NCBI GenBank assembly: GCA_036346405.1
Contig: CM070562.1
Span: 73,737,482 to 73,801,481, forward strand
DNA from: Phyllostachys edulis
Taxonomy: Eukaryota; Streptophyta; Magnoliopsida; Poales; Poaceae
Length of the DNA stretch: 64,000 nucleotides
Direction: 5' to 3'
A program made the position numbers and the translations under genes. How positions within the stretch are numbered: position 1 is the first letter of the stretch; every line of letters begins with the position of its first letter. This document shows, in pieces, positions 1-11,687 of the stretch. Under the pieces are notes generated by a model. The model was not told where the DNA came from. It saw only the letters and a list, made by a program, of their open reading frames with translations, and ran no database searches.

Positions 1-2875
1 TTGAAATCATTGGGCGTCTTAAATGCATTTAATCCTCACCTTGCGCGTATTTAAGACCTCCCGCGCGCGGACCTCCTCGTTGTCCCGCGCGCATTTATTC
101 CATGTCCAAGCGCATGGGCGCTGGGTCTGGGACGTCCAGACCTCCTCCGAGGAGATCTGGAGCGTCCAAGACCTCCCCTTGCGCGATCGTGGCCGTCCAG
201 ACCTCCCTGGAGGTCTGTGGCGTTAGATCTCTGCGTAGGACCTCCTCGAGGTCATCTCACCGTTGAGGACCTCCCCCTTTAGATCTGGTCCGTCCCGGAC
301 CTCCCCTCATCGTTGTGGTCCGTTGGATTCTCCATCTGCGGCCACGACCTCCCCTCACCTCGCGCATGTGCGTTGCTAGGAGGTCCAGGACCTCTGGACC
401 TCGCGAGCGCGTGTGTGCGTTACCTCCTGGGAGGTCTAAGCCGTTAGATCTATGATCTGTGGCTCACGTCCTCCCATGCCTTTGTGATTTTTAGAAATTC
501 CAGTGAACTCTTAATTATAAACTGAAATAAGGTATAAACTTTAGAATTGCATATCTTTTTCATTCTAAACCCAAATAAGGTCATTCAAATTGTGTTAGCT
601 CTGTCTTGAACTTGACTTTAATCCAAAAATGATTGTAAGTTGAGTTCAGCCCTAGAGCACAGTTTGCCCTTAGATTTTAAAAACCAACTTTAAATATACA
701 CTTAAATCAATGCTTAACTTGTAAAATACATAACTAATGCTCTGTAGATTATTTTTGGGTGAGACCAACTTTGTTGGTTTCCTCTATTAGTGATCTCCCT
801 GTGAAAATTGGTTTTAAGCATGTTGCTGTTATAAAAATGAGGACTTGTGCATTATAATTTTGTTCAAGTTCTTGTTTTTGAAAAATTATAGAAAGTGCAA
901 TATAGCTCCAAATGAGATGAACTCAATTGTGTTATTCATCTCATGAGGTGCTGGTTTCACAGTAAAAATCTCTGTGTCACTACTGTTCTAGAAAATGTTG
1001 CCTCATAATTAAATTAGTGAATAGTGCAGTTTGGTATTTTAGGGGCTGAGCAGAATTGTTTTGCTCATAACTTTTGCATTGAGAATCCAAATCAATTGGT
1101 TCTTGTTGCAAAATTCCCTAAAAATCACCCTCTTGCTGCTGTAGAAAATTCAGAGAATTTGGAGTTCGTTTGTTGTGCTGTCATTGTTGTGTTTCGTCGT
1201 TCTTATCGGTTCTTTCTCGCTTTTCCGTTAGGCTTCGACATTTGTGGCGATCCCGAGAGTGACCCTCTGCCACCACTTGGCCAGCAACATCAAGGCAAGA
1301 AGTTTGATCATTTCCATCATTGTCCCATTACTTTAAAGCTTAATATATTGTTTTACTTCTATGTACGCATGCTACTTTGTGTTAAATGTCGCTAGCAATC
1401 CTATAGTTGCATAATCTGTAGGAATTGTTTATCCTCTACTACCATGAGCCTAGGTTATTTGCTGTGGTTTGAGCTCGTTGGATGAGCTCTTATCACTTAG
1501 TAGTTTCGTTTTAAATTGCTTAGACATGCTTAGTTATCGGTAGAAATGGGCGATCATCGACTTAGTCGATGGTCTTGATCACTCAAAACTGATTATTACT
1601 CCTATATGTCCAGCACTTGTGCTTTGATTTAATTTGTAAAATCAAAAACTGAAAATAAAAGATTGATTTAGACTTGGGCATATTGGATGGATGGTGTGGT
1701 TTTTGGATGTGGTGGTATGCCCGAGTCAACAAGGACCGAATTCTTGCGCCATTGATCCAAGCAATTTTGCGTGCTAACCACACGAGGGGCATATGGAACC
1801 CCTCTTGACTAAGTACTTTGGGCGGTGTTAATTGGGGTCGCTCGGTTGGTGTGTTTTAAAGATAAAATGTGTGTGTGATGTGGGAGGAGCATTAGCTTCC
1901 GGTAGGTTGTGTGATGTCTCCTTCTCCCGTGGGTTGTGCGACTCGAATTAGCATTGTCCATTGGAAATGTCTCGTAGGACTTAGCGTGCAGCACACCTAA
2001 GGTAGTGTGCTTAAAGGAAAGGCGATCTCGGCGTGTGGGTACATTGGTACACCCCTGCAGGGATAAAACTATTCGAATAGCCTCGTCCTAGGTTATGGAC
2101 ACGCTTGGTTATTTCCCGTAAGAATTAGACTACAACCTTTAATTAAAACTTGACATGGTTGGTATGAACGGGGAGTTCATGCTATTGTTGTGGTGACTAT
2201 TGGGTTAGTCACTTCCAGGTTGATCTTGTTGTTGTTACTATGTTATTATCTCGTTGTTACTTCAACATTTAAAATGCTTTGCCAAATTGCCTTCAATCTA
2301 TTATGTTATTGCAAATAAATGTTGCTTTATGCTAAAATGAGTCCAAAGCCTCATCCACTTAAATAAAGCTTGCATGTAGCTATTTATAGTTCTGTTATCT
2401 CACACGTAAGTCTTATGGAGTACTTTATGTACTCATCCGCCGTGGTTGTGGCAATTTTGTGGCTTTTGTTGCAGAGGAAGAAGGGAGCTCCAAGAGCCTC
2501 TCTTTTGCGCTCGTGTTGCGCTTTCTTGACGACTAGCTTGGCGGTCGGTCGATGCCTAGGGGTTAAGGCACACTGATTGGCTTTGTGTTATAGCCATCTT
2601 TATGGCACTTTTGCTTCCGCTGTTGTCTCTTTAGAATTGTTGTTATTTGGCCTAAGGGCCCCTCTTTTGTAATAACCTATCCTTATTTATATTAACTTCT
2701 GGTTTGTTGCTTATGTTCTATGTGTTGTATGGAATTGATACATTCTTTTGTTGTGAGGTATGTATACTGCATTCTGGGGAGTATACATCTCTCGAGACTG
2801 GGTTTATTTGGTTGATAATACTAGGGTCAATTGGATGACTAAGTATTATGAGCTTAATAAATCCGGGTGCTCACA
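1..2875 (+). repeat. Right-hand part of a giant gypsy LTR (copy 0), cut by window start
   Basis: From about position 237 this tracks the right half of the two giant LTRs at 5166-10738 and 14285-19887: GACCTCC-rich modules, then an AT-rich stretch, then the same terminal sequence ending GGGTGCTCACA at 2875. It is clearly more diverged from those two than they are from each other, so it is a separate, probably older insertion. What follows (CATCG, 2876-2880) is CACTA sequence rather than a primer site, so this is either a 3' LTR or a solo LTR; the left side lies outside the window. A short hairpin (CATCGAC, 3-nt loop, GTCGATG) near 1555-1571 is shared by all three copies. I see no gene; the ORF at 1024-1395 is inside LTR sequence. 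Confidence 0.85.
40..480 (+). repeat. GACCTCC module array in LTR copy 0
   Basis: Degenerate short modules built round the core GACCTCC recur every 30-60 bases, often beside GTTGGAT/ATCC or TTAGATCT half-palindromes. It is the counterpart of the arrays at 7590-8350 and 16730-17490. Confidence 0.7.
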
Positions 2876-3182
2876 CATCGCCCTGGACCCTGCAGTGCCA
2901 CAATCTCGACACGAGCATTCCTCTCTAATGGGACCCTCGATGACTCCACCTCAACCTTTACTTTAGAAGGCCACCTCATCGGTTCCCGTGGAGAAGACGT
3001 GGAAGGAACAAGAAAAGTGTACCACCATATCGGTTCCCGAGTCGTCCCATAGGAAGACGTGTAGCGGGCAAGTTGTTACGGCCAAATCGAAATCAAAGAA
3101 CAATAAGGTGCCTCCAAGTTCGGGAAGTACTCCATCGGAAGTCTATTCTGCTCCGACATATAATTACTCCGCGTTGAAATAG

Positions 3183-4380
3183 ATTGTCAGGCTTTGCATG
3201 CCTGGTACATGCGGAAGACCAAAGACAAGGGGTGCGATACTACAATCGTCGTCAGATACATGCATGATCATTTCTTCCACGGCGATGGCCACTTTGCCGT
3301 GGGCTTCAACGACTTATTCGACCTGTTCAACCTCGATGCCCTCGACGCCTCGCTTCTACGATGCTGGACACTGTAAGTGTGTACAATCAAGTTCTACATT
3401 CACGTAATACCGATAAATATCACAACTCATTGCTTATGTATAGATACATGATGAAAAATGCCCGGGCATGGTGAGAACCGGTGGGTTTCCTTGACCCACA
3501 CGTGGTCTCTGAGCAAACCATCCTCGCAGACGCATCCTATGTCGTGAAATACATAACGACGGGATTGCTTGCTCAAGACGACAAGGACTACATACTGGTG
3601 CCCTACAACCACGGGTAAGTGCTTCACTACCTACTAGACAAATTTCATTTGTACTTTATACGTAGCACGAACTTAGGTTTAATGACTATAGCAACATACA
3701 TGAGTAGGTGGCACTAGATCCTTTTAGTCATTGTAGCAAAGAAGAGCAAGGTGATATACCTTGATTCCTTACTTAGCAAAAAGCACGATTTCACCCTTGT
3801 GGAAGGAATACTCAACAGGTATACTCATTTTCTCCATAAATAACTCTATTGTAGTCTTCTTTTGTTTGAAATGGCCGATGATAACTTTTTGGAATCATGT
3901 AGGTCGTTCAGCGCCTATGTTGCCGACGAAGGGTTATACAAGGGGCCGAGCACAAAACTGCAACACAGGAAGCGATTTTCGGTACGAGCTACAACACAAT
4001 AATCCTATATCACACTTCATAATAATGTCTCTCGAACTAACTATACCTATATATGTAATTCTATTTTTGCAGTGCCACCAGCAAAAACAAGATCACCTAT
4101 GTGCATTCTACGTTTGCCGTCGTATGCAACAAATCATGGGTCCTAAGACGAATGATCTAGAGGTTTGTCAATCTCACAATAATTATTTCCTAATTATAAA
4201 TTTAACTACATATGCTTACTACTTTACTCCTGTTAGCGACAGGAGATGATACTCAATTTAGATTCATTCGCTAAGAGCAAGATCTCGGAGGTTCGAGGAT
4301 TGCTCTGTGGCTTCATCAAGATGGACATCGTTAACACCGACGGAGAGTTTCACACCGTCGACACCGCTAAACGACCTTAA
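3183..4380 (+). pseudogene. CACTA-encoded Ulp1-like (C48) cysteine protease, spliced, broken
   Basis: Six exons can be read: 3183-3372, 3444-3614, 3692-3818, 3903-3981, 4073-4162 and 4237-4380, each bounded by GT and AG (GTAAGT donors at 3373 and 3615). Exon 1 encodes a region ending SLLRCW; exon 3 carries the HW-type histidine followed by LLVI and YLDS (catalytic His and Asp of C48 proteases); exon 5 carries LCAFYVC, which fits the catalytic Cys block. Family knowledge: Ulp1-like genes ride on several plant CACTA and Mutator elements; their role in transposition is unclear. The tryptophan after the catalytic His is a stop (TAG 3715-3717) and exon 1 lacks its upstream coding part, so this copy cannot make the full protein. 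The same exon layout recurs at 44764-45960. Confidence 0.7.
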
Positions 4381-4614
4381 AACAATTGATTCAATTGTAA
4401 TTCACTTTGAGTAGTTGTAATTTAATTGTAACTCTAGCGACAATACTTGAACATATTCTTTTGTAATTGATTTTGAGTTGTAAATGATCACTTTGAGTTG
4501 TCAACAATTGATTCATCTGTCATCTATCTGTTTTCTGCTTGCTTATTTTTAGAGAGCTTGGCTAGCAATTCCTTAGGCTAGCCAAAAATCAGAAAAATAT
4601 AGCTAGGTGTGAAA

Positions 4615-5134
4615 AACTATCATAGACGGTTTTTTGTTGAAACCGTTTGTGAAGGCTTAATATTACCAACGGTTCTATTAAAAACCCATCTGTGATACGT
4701 ATGATATCACAGACGGTTCTATTTACAAACCATCTGTGATACGTATGATATCACAGACGGTTCTATTTACAAACCATCTGTGTTATCCTACCTATCATAG
4801 ACGGTTTTTGGTGCAAACCGTCTATGATACTAGCCCCTCACAGACAGTTTTAGGTTGAAACCGTCTGTGATATTAGCCCTTCACAGATGGTTTCAACGAA
4901 AAACTATCTGTGTTGGGCAAAAACTGTCTGTGTTGGGCCTTATCACAGACGGTTCCAAAACCGTATGTGGTAACTGCCCGTTATCACAGACACACCAATT
5001 CAGGCAATTCAAAAACCGTATGTGATGAAGGTTCCGAACCGTCTGTGATGACCCTATCTGTACTAGTGTAGGGTTTCCGAACTGTCTGTGATGACGGTTC
5101 CGAATCATCTGTGATGACCCTGTCTGTACTAGTG
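4615..5134. repeat. CACTA 3' subterminal inverted-repeat array and TIR
   Basis: About a dozen units of TATCACAGACGGTT followed by a spacer and AACCGTCTGTGATA alternate in both orientations. In CACTA elements such subterminal repeats bind the element's own DNA-binding protein. The last 66 bases are a direct duplication that repeats the TIR-like end (5051-5068 and 5117-5134). Confidence 0.85.
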
Positions 5135-5150
5135 TAGGGTTTCACAACCT

Positions 5151-5165
5151 GCTCTGATACTATGT
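5151..5165 (-). mobile_element. Copia/TRIM primer-binding site and first bases of its LTR (left piece)
   Basis: On the minus strand 5151-5162 reads TAGTATCAGAGC, one mismatch from the initiator-Met primer site TGGTATCAGAGC. It directly abuts an LTR end whose remainder resumes at 19893. The giant gypsy element inserted three bases inside this LTR. Confidence 0.65.
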
Positions 5166-5699
5166 TGTAACATCCCAAATGTACAATCTGGGTTTATTCA
5201 AGTATAATTATATGTGTAGAAATTAAAACTTTTTCTCACATCTTGAAAACCCCTAATTTCTCATGTAGTTCTGGTCCAAGAGTTGTGTAATCCAAAAACA
5301 CAAAGCTCTTGTTGACCCAAAAGTCAAACTCCTTTTCCAATTATCTTAAATCTTGTGCCAAACATTTGGAAATATTTTTCCTTGGTCCTAAAACTGATGT
5401 GGGACCCCTCTGAAAAATATCACAAGTTGTAAAACTAGTTTGATAAATTTTGGAGGTAAAACAAATCCTCGAACAACCTTCATGAATTTCCTGAGAAAAA
5501 TGCATTGCATAATAACCTCTGGAAATTTTATGTAAGGTTAATCTCATGGTCAGCAAGTTCCTGTTAAAATTTCATAAATTTTGGAGCTCAATTGCTATTC
5601 CAAACAACCCTACAAAATCTCAGCTGTTGAAATTGAATTTGAAAGCTTGGTACTGTTCCTTGGGCTAGCCACTTTCCCAAAGTCGGTCCACCCAACCTT

Positions 5700-6560
5700 T
5701 TTCCCCACCTCGTCGGACCTCCTCTCCACCTTGATCAGTCGAGCCGTTGGATTAACATCCAACCGCCACGACCTCCTCCTCCTAACTAACGCACCAAGTC
5801 CTCCCACTCACATGAGGTCATCGCCTTGGATCAACGATCCATGGCCATGACCTCCCCACCTTGTAGACTAAGCAAACCTCCCACCTAACCAAGGTCATAG
5901 CCGCTGGATCGGATCCAACAGCCCACGACCTCCTCCCTCAAAATACCCAGCGCTCACAACCTCCCCATCTCATGTTGTGCACCGCTGATTTAAAATCCAC
6001 TGGTCACGACCTCCTCCTTGTCTTGTGCGATTAGACCTCCCACAAGACGTGAGGTCGTGAGTCTTAGATTTAAATCTAAAGGCCATGATCTCCTTGGTGC
6101 TATGCAAGCTCAGACCTCCCCTCTTGATCGAACTGTTGGATCAAAAATCCAAAGGTCCCGACCTCCCTTGCCTTCTCGCAAGAACGCCTCGCACCTCCTC
6201 GCCTCTCATCACCATTGATCTTAATCGATGGCCATAACCTCTTGTGCTTCTGCGCGTAGTGCTAAGACCTCCCTTTGGTTGTGCGCCTTGATTTAAATCC
6301 AAAGGCCATGACCTCCCCTCTTGTTCTTAAGTTCGTAATGCGGTTAAGACCTCACAGAGGTCCGCACCGCTAGATTGAAATCCAACGCCTTGGACCTCCC
6401 CGCCCTTTTTCCACGCAAGATTCAAGATGATGGAAATCGGAGGGTCACGACCTCCCAAATTTCAGATCCAATGGCTGTGATCTCCTCCTTCTCCTTTTAA
6501 AACTTACTGCTTCGATTTAGATCTGAGGGTCACGACCTCCCCTCATTTCTAATCGGACGG
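5700..6560 (+). repeat. GACCTCC module array 1 (upstream of TATA, 5' LTR)
   Basis: About a dozen degenerate units, roughly 60 bp apart, each combine a short palindrome (for example GGATTTAAATCC or GGATCGGATCC types) with CACGACCTCC or a variant such as CATGACCTCCCC. They lie in the presumed U3 upstream of the TATA box, where transcription-factor sites would be expected. Confidence 0.75.
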
Positions 6561-6806
6561 TGGTGGGCAACTCTGTTCTTCTCCTAGCTCTGGCTGCACA
6601 GACGCCATGGCAAAGGAGGAGGCAAGGATCTGTCTTGTCCCAACGGCTCTTTGCTGCAGCATTTAATGCGTCGGTGCTTTTACGCCCCAAAGTCATTTGG
6701 CAGAGCTGCTCTTGTCACCTCCACGTCCTGTCCAAGCCGTGGACCTCCCTTGGGCTAAGCTCACCATGAGCTTAACCCGTGGTCCAGGACCTCTTTTTGC
6801 CCTAGC

Positions 6807-6813
6807 TATAAAA
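6807..6813 (+). promoter_or_regulatory. TATA box in giant 5' LTR
   Basis: TATAAAA in the context CTAGCTATAAAACCCC with a pyrimidine-rich stretch about 25-35 bases downstream. It would place the transcript start near 6840, leaving an unusually long R/U5 of about 3.9 kb. The same box is conserved in the 3' LTR at 15938. Confidence 0.7.
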
Positions 6814-7589
6814 CCCCCCACTGTTGCCCTTGGCTTCTTTTACACACCATTGAGCTTGGCCTTGCCTGCGCTGGGCTGAGCATCTCCTCCACTGACCTAC
6901 CCTTTTTGGCCGCCATTGTTGAAGTCCTTGGAGCTCCTCGGTGGCAGTGCTTCTGTGGCTCCCTCTTCAACCTCTGGTTCACTTTGTGCTCCCTAGACCT
7001 CCTGGAGTTAACCCTAACCCCATTTGGGTTGACATTTTCAGAAGAGGCCTAGCTTGGAGCTTGGAGCTTGGAGTTGGCCGTGGAGCAACCCTTCTTCCCC
7101 AACTCCGGTCCTCCACGTCCCCAACCTCCTCAGCACCTCCGCGACCTCCGGTAACCCTCCCGGTAGTCCCAGATGCCGGCACCTGCAGTATGTCGTTATG
7201 AGCTTTTCTTGGGCACACGCTTGGATGTACGCTGCGGAGCTCAATATCGCTGTTTGTGTTTTGGCCGTGTGTTTCTGCGCCGCCAATCTTTGGCTCGTCG
7301 CTGCTCAGGCCACCCCGCAATGAATGAGTCTGGCGTGTCAAGAACACTATTGCGCACACGTTGGTGTCCTGGATGGCGCCGGCAAGGTCCTCATCGCCGG
7401 CGACAAGCCTTGGGAGCCTCTCGGGGTTTTGTCGGACGACAATGGCACCGTGCCATTGTCGTTAGGACAAAGATCTCCCCTTAAATGCGTTCATCATTGC
7501 TTATCATTGGTAAACTCGGTCAGCCTTTAATGCCTTGTTTTCCGTCCCCTTGTTGCGCAATTAAGGCCGCGCTTAATCTCCTCACGTGC

Positions 7590-8350
7590 GTCTCTAGGAC
7601 CTCTTTGCCAAAGGATCACCCCGTCGACTTTTGGCAAAGACCTCCCCTCGGGGTCCTCTTTGCAAAAGACCACCCCTGGTCTTTTGTAGGACAACCCCTG
7701 TGCCCTCCCTCCTTGCGATCTTGACCGCTAGGACCTCCTTGTGGGAGATCTTAGCCGCTGAGGTCCTCCCTGTGTTGATCTCCACCGTGTAGGACCTCCC
7801 GAGGTCCTCTTAACCTTGTGGACCTCCTCGGGTAATCTTAGCCGCCTGCACCTCCCAAAGGAAATCTGAGCCGCTTAGGACCTCCCTTTGTTAGATCTTG
7901 GCCGCTCAGACCACCCCAAGTGGATCTGAACCGCCCAGACGCCTTTGTTGTTGTCTTGACTGCAAGGTCCTCCCTACGACAATCTAGGCCATTAAGGTCC
8001 TCCTTGAAAATCTGGACCGTCCCAGACCTCCCTCGAGAGGTCTTGACGATGTAGATCTTCCTTGGGGAGATCTTGATAGTTTAGATCTTCCTTTGGAAGA
8101 TCTCACCGCCCAGACCTCCTCGTTTGATCTGGACCGTCCCGGTCCTCCCTCTTGTGTTGTGGTTCGTTGGATGCGGTATCAACGGCCACGACCTCCCCTA
8201 CATTGCTGCAAAGATGGCAGGGAGGACATGGACCGTTGATCCACGATCAACGGCCCGTGTTCTCTGGACTGCACAGCGCGTCTTGGCGTTTTCCTCTGGA
8301 GGTCTTGGACCGCTTGATTTAGATCAACGGTTCACGCCCTCCCCCTCTTT
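7590..8350 (+). repeat. GACCTCC module array 2 (downstream of TATA, 5' LTR)
   Basis: A second array in which the unit is closer to GATCTTGACCGCTAGGACCTCC, about 40 bp apart. It lies in the transcribed part of the LTR if the TATA at 6807 is used. Confidence 0.75.
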
Positions 8351-10743
8351 TGGTTTTAGAAATTCCAAGAAGCACTTATTTATAAACTGAAAAAGGTATG
8401 AACTTCAAAATATCATAACTAATTCATTCTAAATCCAAATGAAGTCATTTAAATTGTGTTAGCTCTGTCTTGAACTTGACTTTAATCCAAAAATGATTGT
8501 AAGTTGAGTTCAGCTCCAGAGCACAGTTTTGCCATTAGATTTTAAAACTCACTTTAAATATACACTCAAATTAATGCTTAACTTGTAAAATACATAACTA
8601 ATGCTCTGTAGATTATTTTTGAGTGAATCCAACTTTGTTGGTTTCTCTATTAATGAACTTACTATGAAAATTAGTTTTGAGCTCGTTGCTGTTATAAAAA
8701 TGAGGACTTGTGCATTATAATTTTGTTCAAGTTCTTGTTTTTGAAAAATTATAGAAAGTGCAATCTAGCTCCAAATGAGATGAACTCAATTGTGTTATTC
8801 ATCTCATGAGGTGCTGGTTTTGCTGTAAAATTTCAGTGTCACCACTTTTCTAGAAAATGTTGCCTCATAATTAAATTAGTGAATAGTGCAGTTTGGTATT
8901 TTTAGGGCTGAGCAGAATTGTTTTGCTCATATCTTTTGCATTGAGAATCCAAATCCATTGGTTCTTGTTGCTAAATTCCCTAAAAATCACCCTCTTGCTG
9001 CTGTAGAAAATTCAGAGTGTTTGGAGTTCGTTTGCTGTGCTGTCTTTGTCATTTTCGTCGTTCTTATCGATTGTTTTCGTCTTTCCGATTAGGTGTCGAC
9101 GAGTGTATTGATTCCGTGAGTGATCCTCAGCAACAATTTGTCCAGCAACAGCAAGGCAAGCAGTTTGATCATTTCCATCATTGTCCCATTACTTTAAAGT
9201 CTAATATTTTGTTTAACTTGTATGTATGCATGCTTTTGTGTCAAAGTATTTTATCGCTTAGAGGTAGCTATTCCTATTGCATAGTTGCCCTAAATTGTTA
9301 CCCTGCCACAAACCATAAGTTACTAATATCGCTGGTGAATTAGAGCCCGGTGATTTAAGTATGCTCTTTTATTGCTTTTACGGTGTCATGCTTAGCGATG
9401 CTTAGATAACGGTAGTAATGGGCGATCATCGACTTAGTCGATGGTCTTGATCACTCAAAACTGATTATTACTCCTATATGTCCAGCACTTGTGCTTTGAT
9501 TAATTTGTAAAATCAAAAACTGAAAATAAAAGATTGATTTAGACTTGGGCATATTGGATGGATGGTGTGGTTTTGGATGTGGTGGTATGCTGAGTCAACA
9601 AGGACCTAATTCTTGCGCCATTGATCCAAGCAATTTTATGCGTGCTAACACGAGGGGCATATGGAACCCTCTTGACTAAGTACTTTGGGCGGTGTTAATT
9701 GGGGTCGCCGGTTGGTGTGTTTTTAAAGATAAAATGTGTGTGTGATGTGGGAGGGAGCATTAGCTTCCTGAAGGTTGTGTGATGTCTCTTTCTCCCGTGG
9801 GTTGTGCGACTCAAATTAGCATTGTCCATTGGAAATGTCTCGTAGGACTTAGCCGTGCAAAGACACCTAAGGTAGTGTGCTTAAAGGAAAGGCGGTCGAC
9901 GTGTGGGTACATTGGTACACCCTGCAGGATAAAACTATTCAATAGCCTCGCCCTAGGTTATGGACACGCTTGGTTATTTCGTAAGAATTAGACTACAACC
10001 TTTAATTAAAACTTGACATGGTTGGTATGAACGGAAGTTCATGCTATTGTTGTGGTGACTATTGGGTTAGTCACTTCGTGTTGTTCTTGTTGTTGTTACT
10101 ATGTTACTACCTCGTTGAATTTCAACAATTAAAATGCTTTGTCAAATTGCCTTCAATCTATTATATTATTGCAAATGAAACTTGCTTTATGCTAAAATGA
10201 GTCCAAAGCCTCATCCACTTAAATAAAGCTTGCATGTAGCTATTTATAGTTCTGTTATCTCACACGTAAGTCTTGCGGAGTACTTTATGTACTCATCTGC
10301 CCGTGGTTGTGGCATTTTTGTGGCTTTTGTTGCAGAGGAAGAAGGTGAGCCCCAAGGGCTTCACTCTTGCGAGATGTGCTTCGGGTTTGACGACTAGCTT
10401 GGCGGTCCGGTTAGTTGCCTTGTGGGTAAAGGCACACTAATTGGCTTTTGTTATGGCCATCTTATGGCACTTTTGCTTCCGCTGTGTATCTTTGTAGTCT
10501 TATTGTTATTTGGCCTAAGGGCCTCTCTTTTGTAATATCTATTCCATATTAATGTTAACTTCTGGTTTGTTGCTTATGTGCTATGTGTTGTATGGAATTG
10601 ATACATTCTTTTGTTGTGAGGTATGTATACTGCATTCTGGGAAGTATACATCTCTCGAGACCGGGTTTATTTGGTTGATAATACTAGGGTCAATTGGATG
10701 ACTAAGTATTATGAGCTTAATAAATCCGGGTGCTCACAAAAGT

Positions 10744-10755
10744 TGGTATCAGAGC
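10744..10755 (+). other. Primer-binding site, initiator-Met tRNA
   Basis: TGGTATCAGAGC begins five bases after the 5' LTR end. It is the standard complement of the 3' end of plant initiator-Met tRNA used for minus-strand priming. Confidence 0.9.
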
Positions 10756-11687
10756 TATACTGACCGTAGTAACGCAAGCTTGGTCGTCTTTAGGGTATTT
10801 TGAAAACCTAATTTCAAAGTATCAAATGAGTTTTGAAAGCTTAAGAAAATTCTCAGATTTTACTCCTCATCTATCTTAGCTTTCTCTTCTCATCTCCTCT
10901 AATTTAAAGTTTTAAAAGTTGTTTTCCTCTCTTCCTTCTACAAAATAGTTGTTATCGATTAATGGGGTTTTGGGGAATCAATGAGTTTGGCAAATTGAAG
11001 TGTTAGCTGCCCATCTACAAGGTTTTGAAGCTTCGAATGGCCAATTTCGATTTGGAAGCTTGATGCAAAATCTGGACAGCAAGCGCCAATTTCGGACAGC
11101 AAGCTCAAAGGTTCTAAATAGGGTAGAAAATCATAGGTTGAATCAACAAAAATTTGTGGGAATAAAAGGGTAAGATGTGATACTAGCTAGCTAAGTATCT
11201 AGCACTTATTTCGCTGCACTAACCTTGCTCTCTAATAGTTTAGATCTCATCTTACAATCTGATTTTTAATCTTCTCAACCAATTACTCGTTCATTCAATA
11301 CAAGTTAGTTGTGTTGGGAAGTTGGCCTTTAATCTTATGTCTTCCTTGCTGTTTTGGAGTCATTTTGGGAGCTTTTAAAGTGCATTTCCTTGCTGTTTTT
11401 GCTTCTCCTTTATTATGCTCCCTATACCTTCTTTTTATACTCGCTTGTTTCATTAGTTTACATTTACTATCATCTAATCCGTTATTAACTCGGTAGGGAT
11501 TTGTACTATCTATTTTGTTGGCCTTCGGTTAGGGTGATGTTCCGCTCCCTAGTCGCTGGCATCCTTTTCGCTTTCTTCAACTTCTAGTCCTTGGGTTTCG
11601 TGTTAACCCATCTCTTCGTAGCAGGATAAACAAGCGCATCAAAGAATGACTAGGTCGACAAGTCGGTTGGGATGAAAATCCTCCTTT
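10756..11687 (+). other. Leader and unrecognised 5' internal region of the giant element
   Basis: There is no recognisable gag matrix/capsid domain here. A 61-codon ORF at 11311-11496 is hydrophobic and AT-rich, with nothing to support it as a gene. Presumably this is the leader plus decayed gag start. Confidence 0.5.

Larger units (their letters stand above)
2876..5134 (+). mobile_element. CACTA (En/Spm) element, 3' fragment
   Basis: The fragment starts abruptly after the giant LTR end and holds the second half of a CACTA gene, then a subterminal array of inverted TCACAGACGG-type repeats, and ends in terminal inverted repeats of the CACTA type (TACTAGTG reading out at 5068 and again at 5134). 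The coding part matches 44764-45950 of the larger CACTA in this window in exon order and splice positions, so the assignment is firm. The 5' half with tnp2 is absent, removed or displaced by the LTR at its left. Confidence 0.85.
5166..10738 (+). repeat. 5' LTR of the giant element
   Basis: It has three zones: an AT-rich opening (5166-5690), a GC-rich middle with two arrays of GACCTCC modules flanking a TATA box and gene-like leader (about 5700-8350), and an AT-rich right third (8350-10738) similar in layout to the right third of the LTR at 52392-55712. Short ORFs such as 8886-9343 are not conserved in frame between copies and are not called as genes. Confidence 0.93.

Noticed and set aside
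1024..1395. A 123-codon ORF with similar frames at 8886-9343 and 18025-18467
   Set aside because: It lies in the LTR right third, the frame shifts between copies and the product has no recognisable domain; nucleotide similarity follows from LTR homology.
4615..5134. Regular short repeats resembling a CRISPR array
   Set aside because: Units alternate in both orientations, spacing is irregular, and the array ends at a CACTA terminus in eukaryotic DNA; these are CACTA subterminal repeats.
10744..10755. Possible tRNA-related sequence
   Set aside because: Only the 12-base complement of the tRNA 3' end is present, the primer site of a retroelement, not a tRNA gene.
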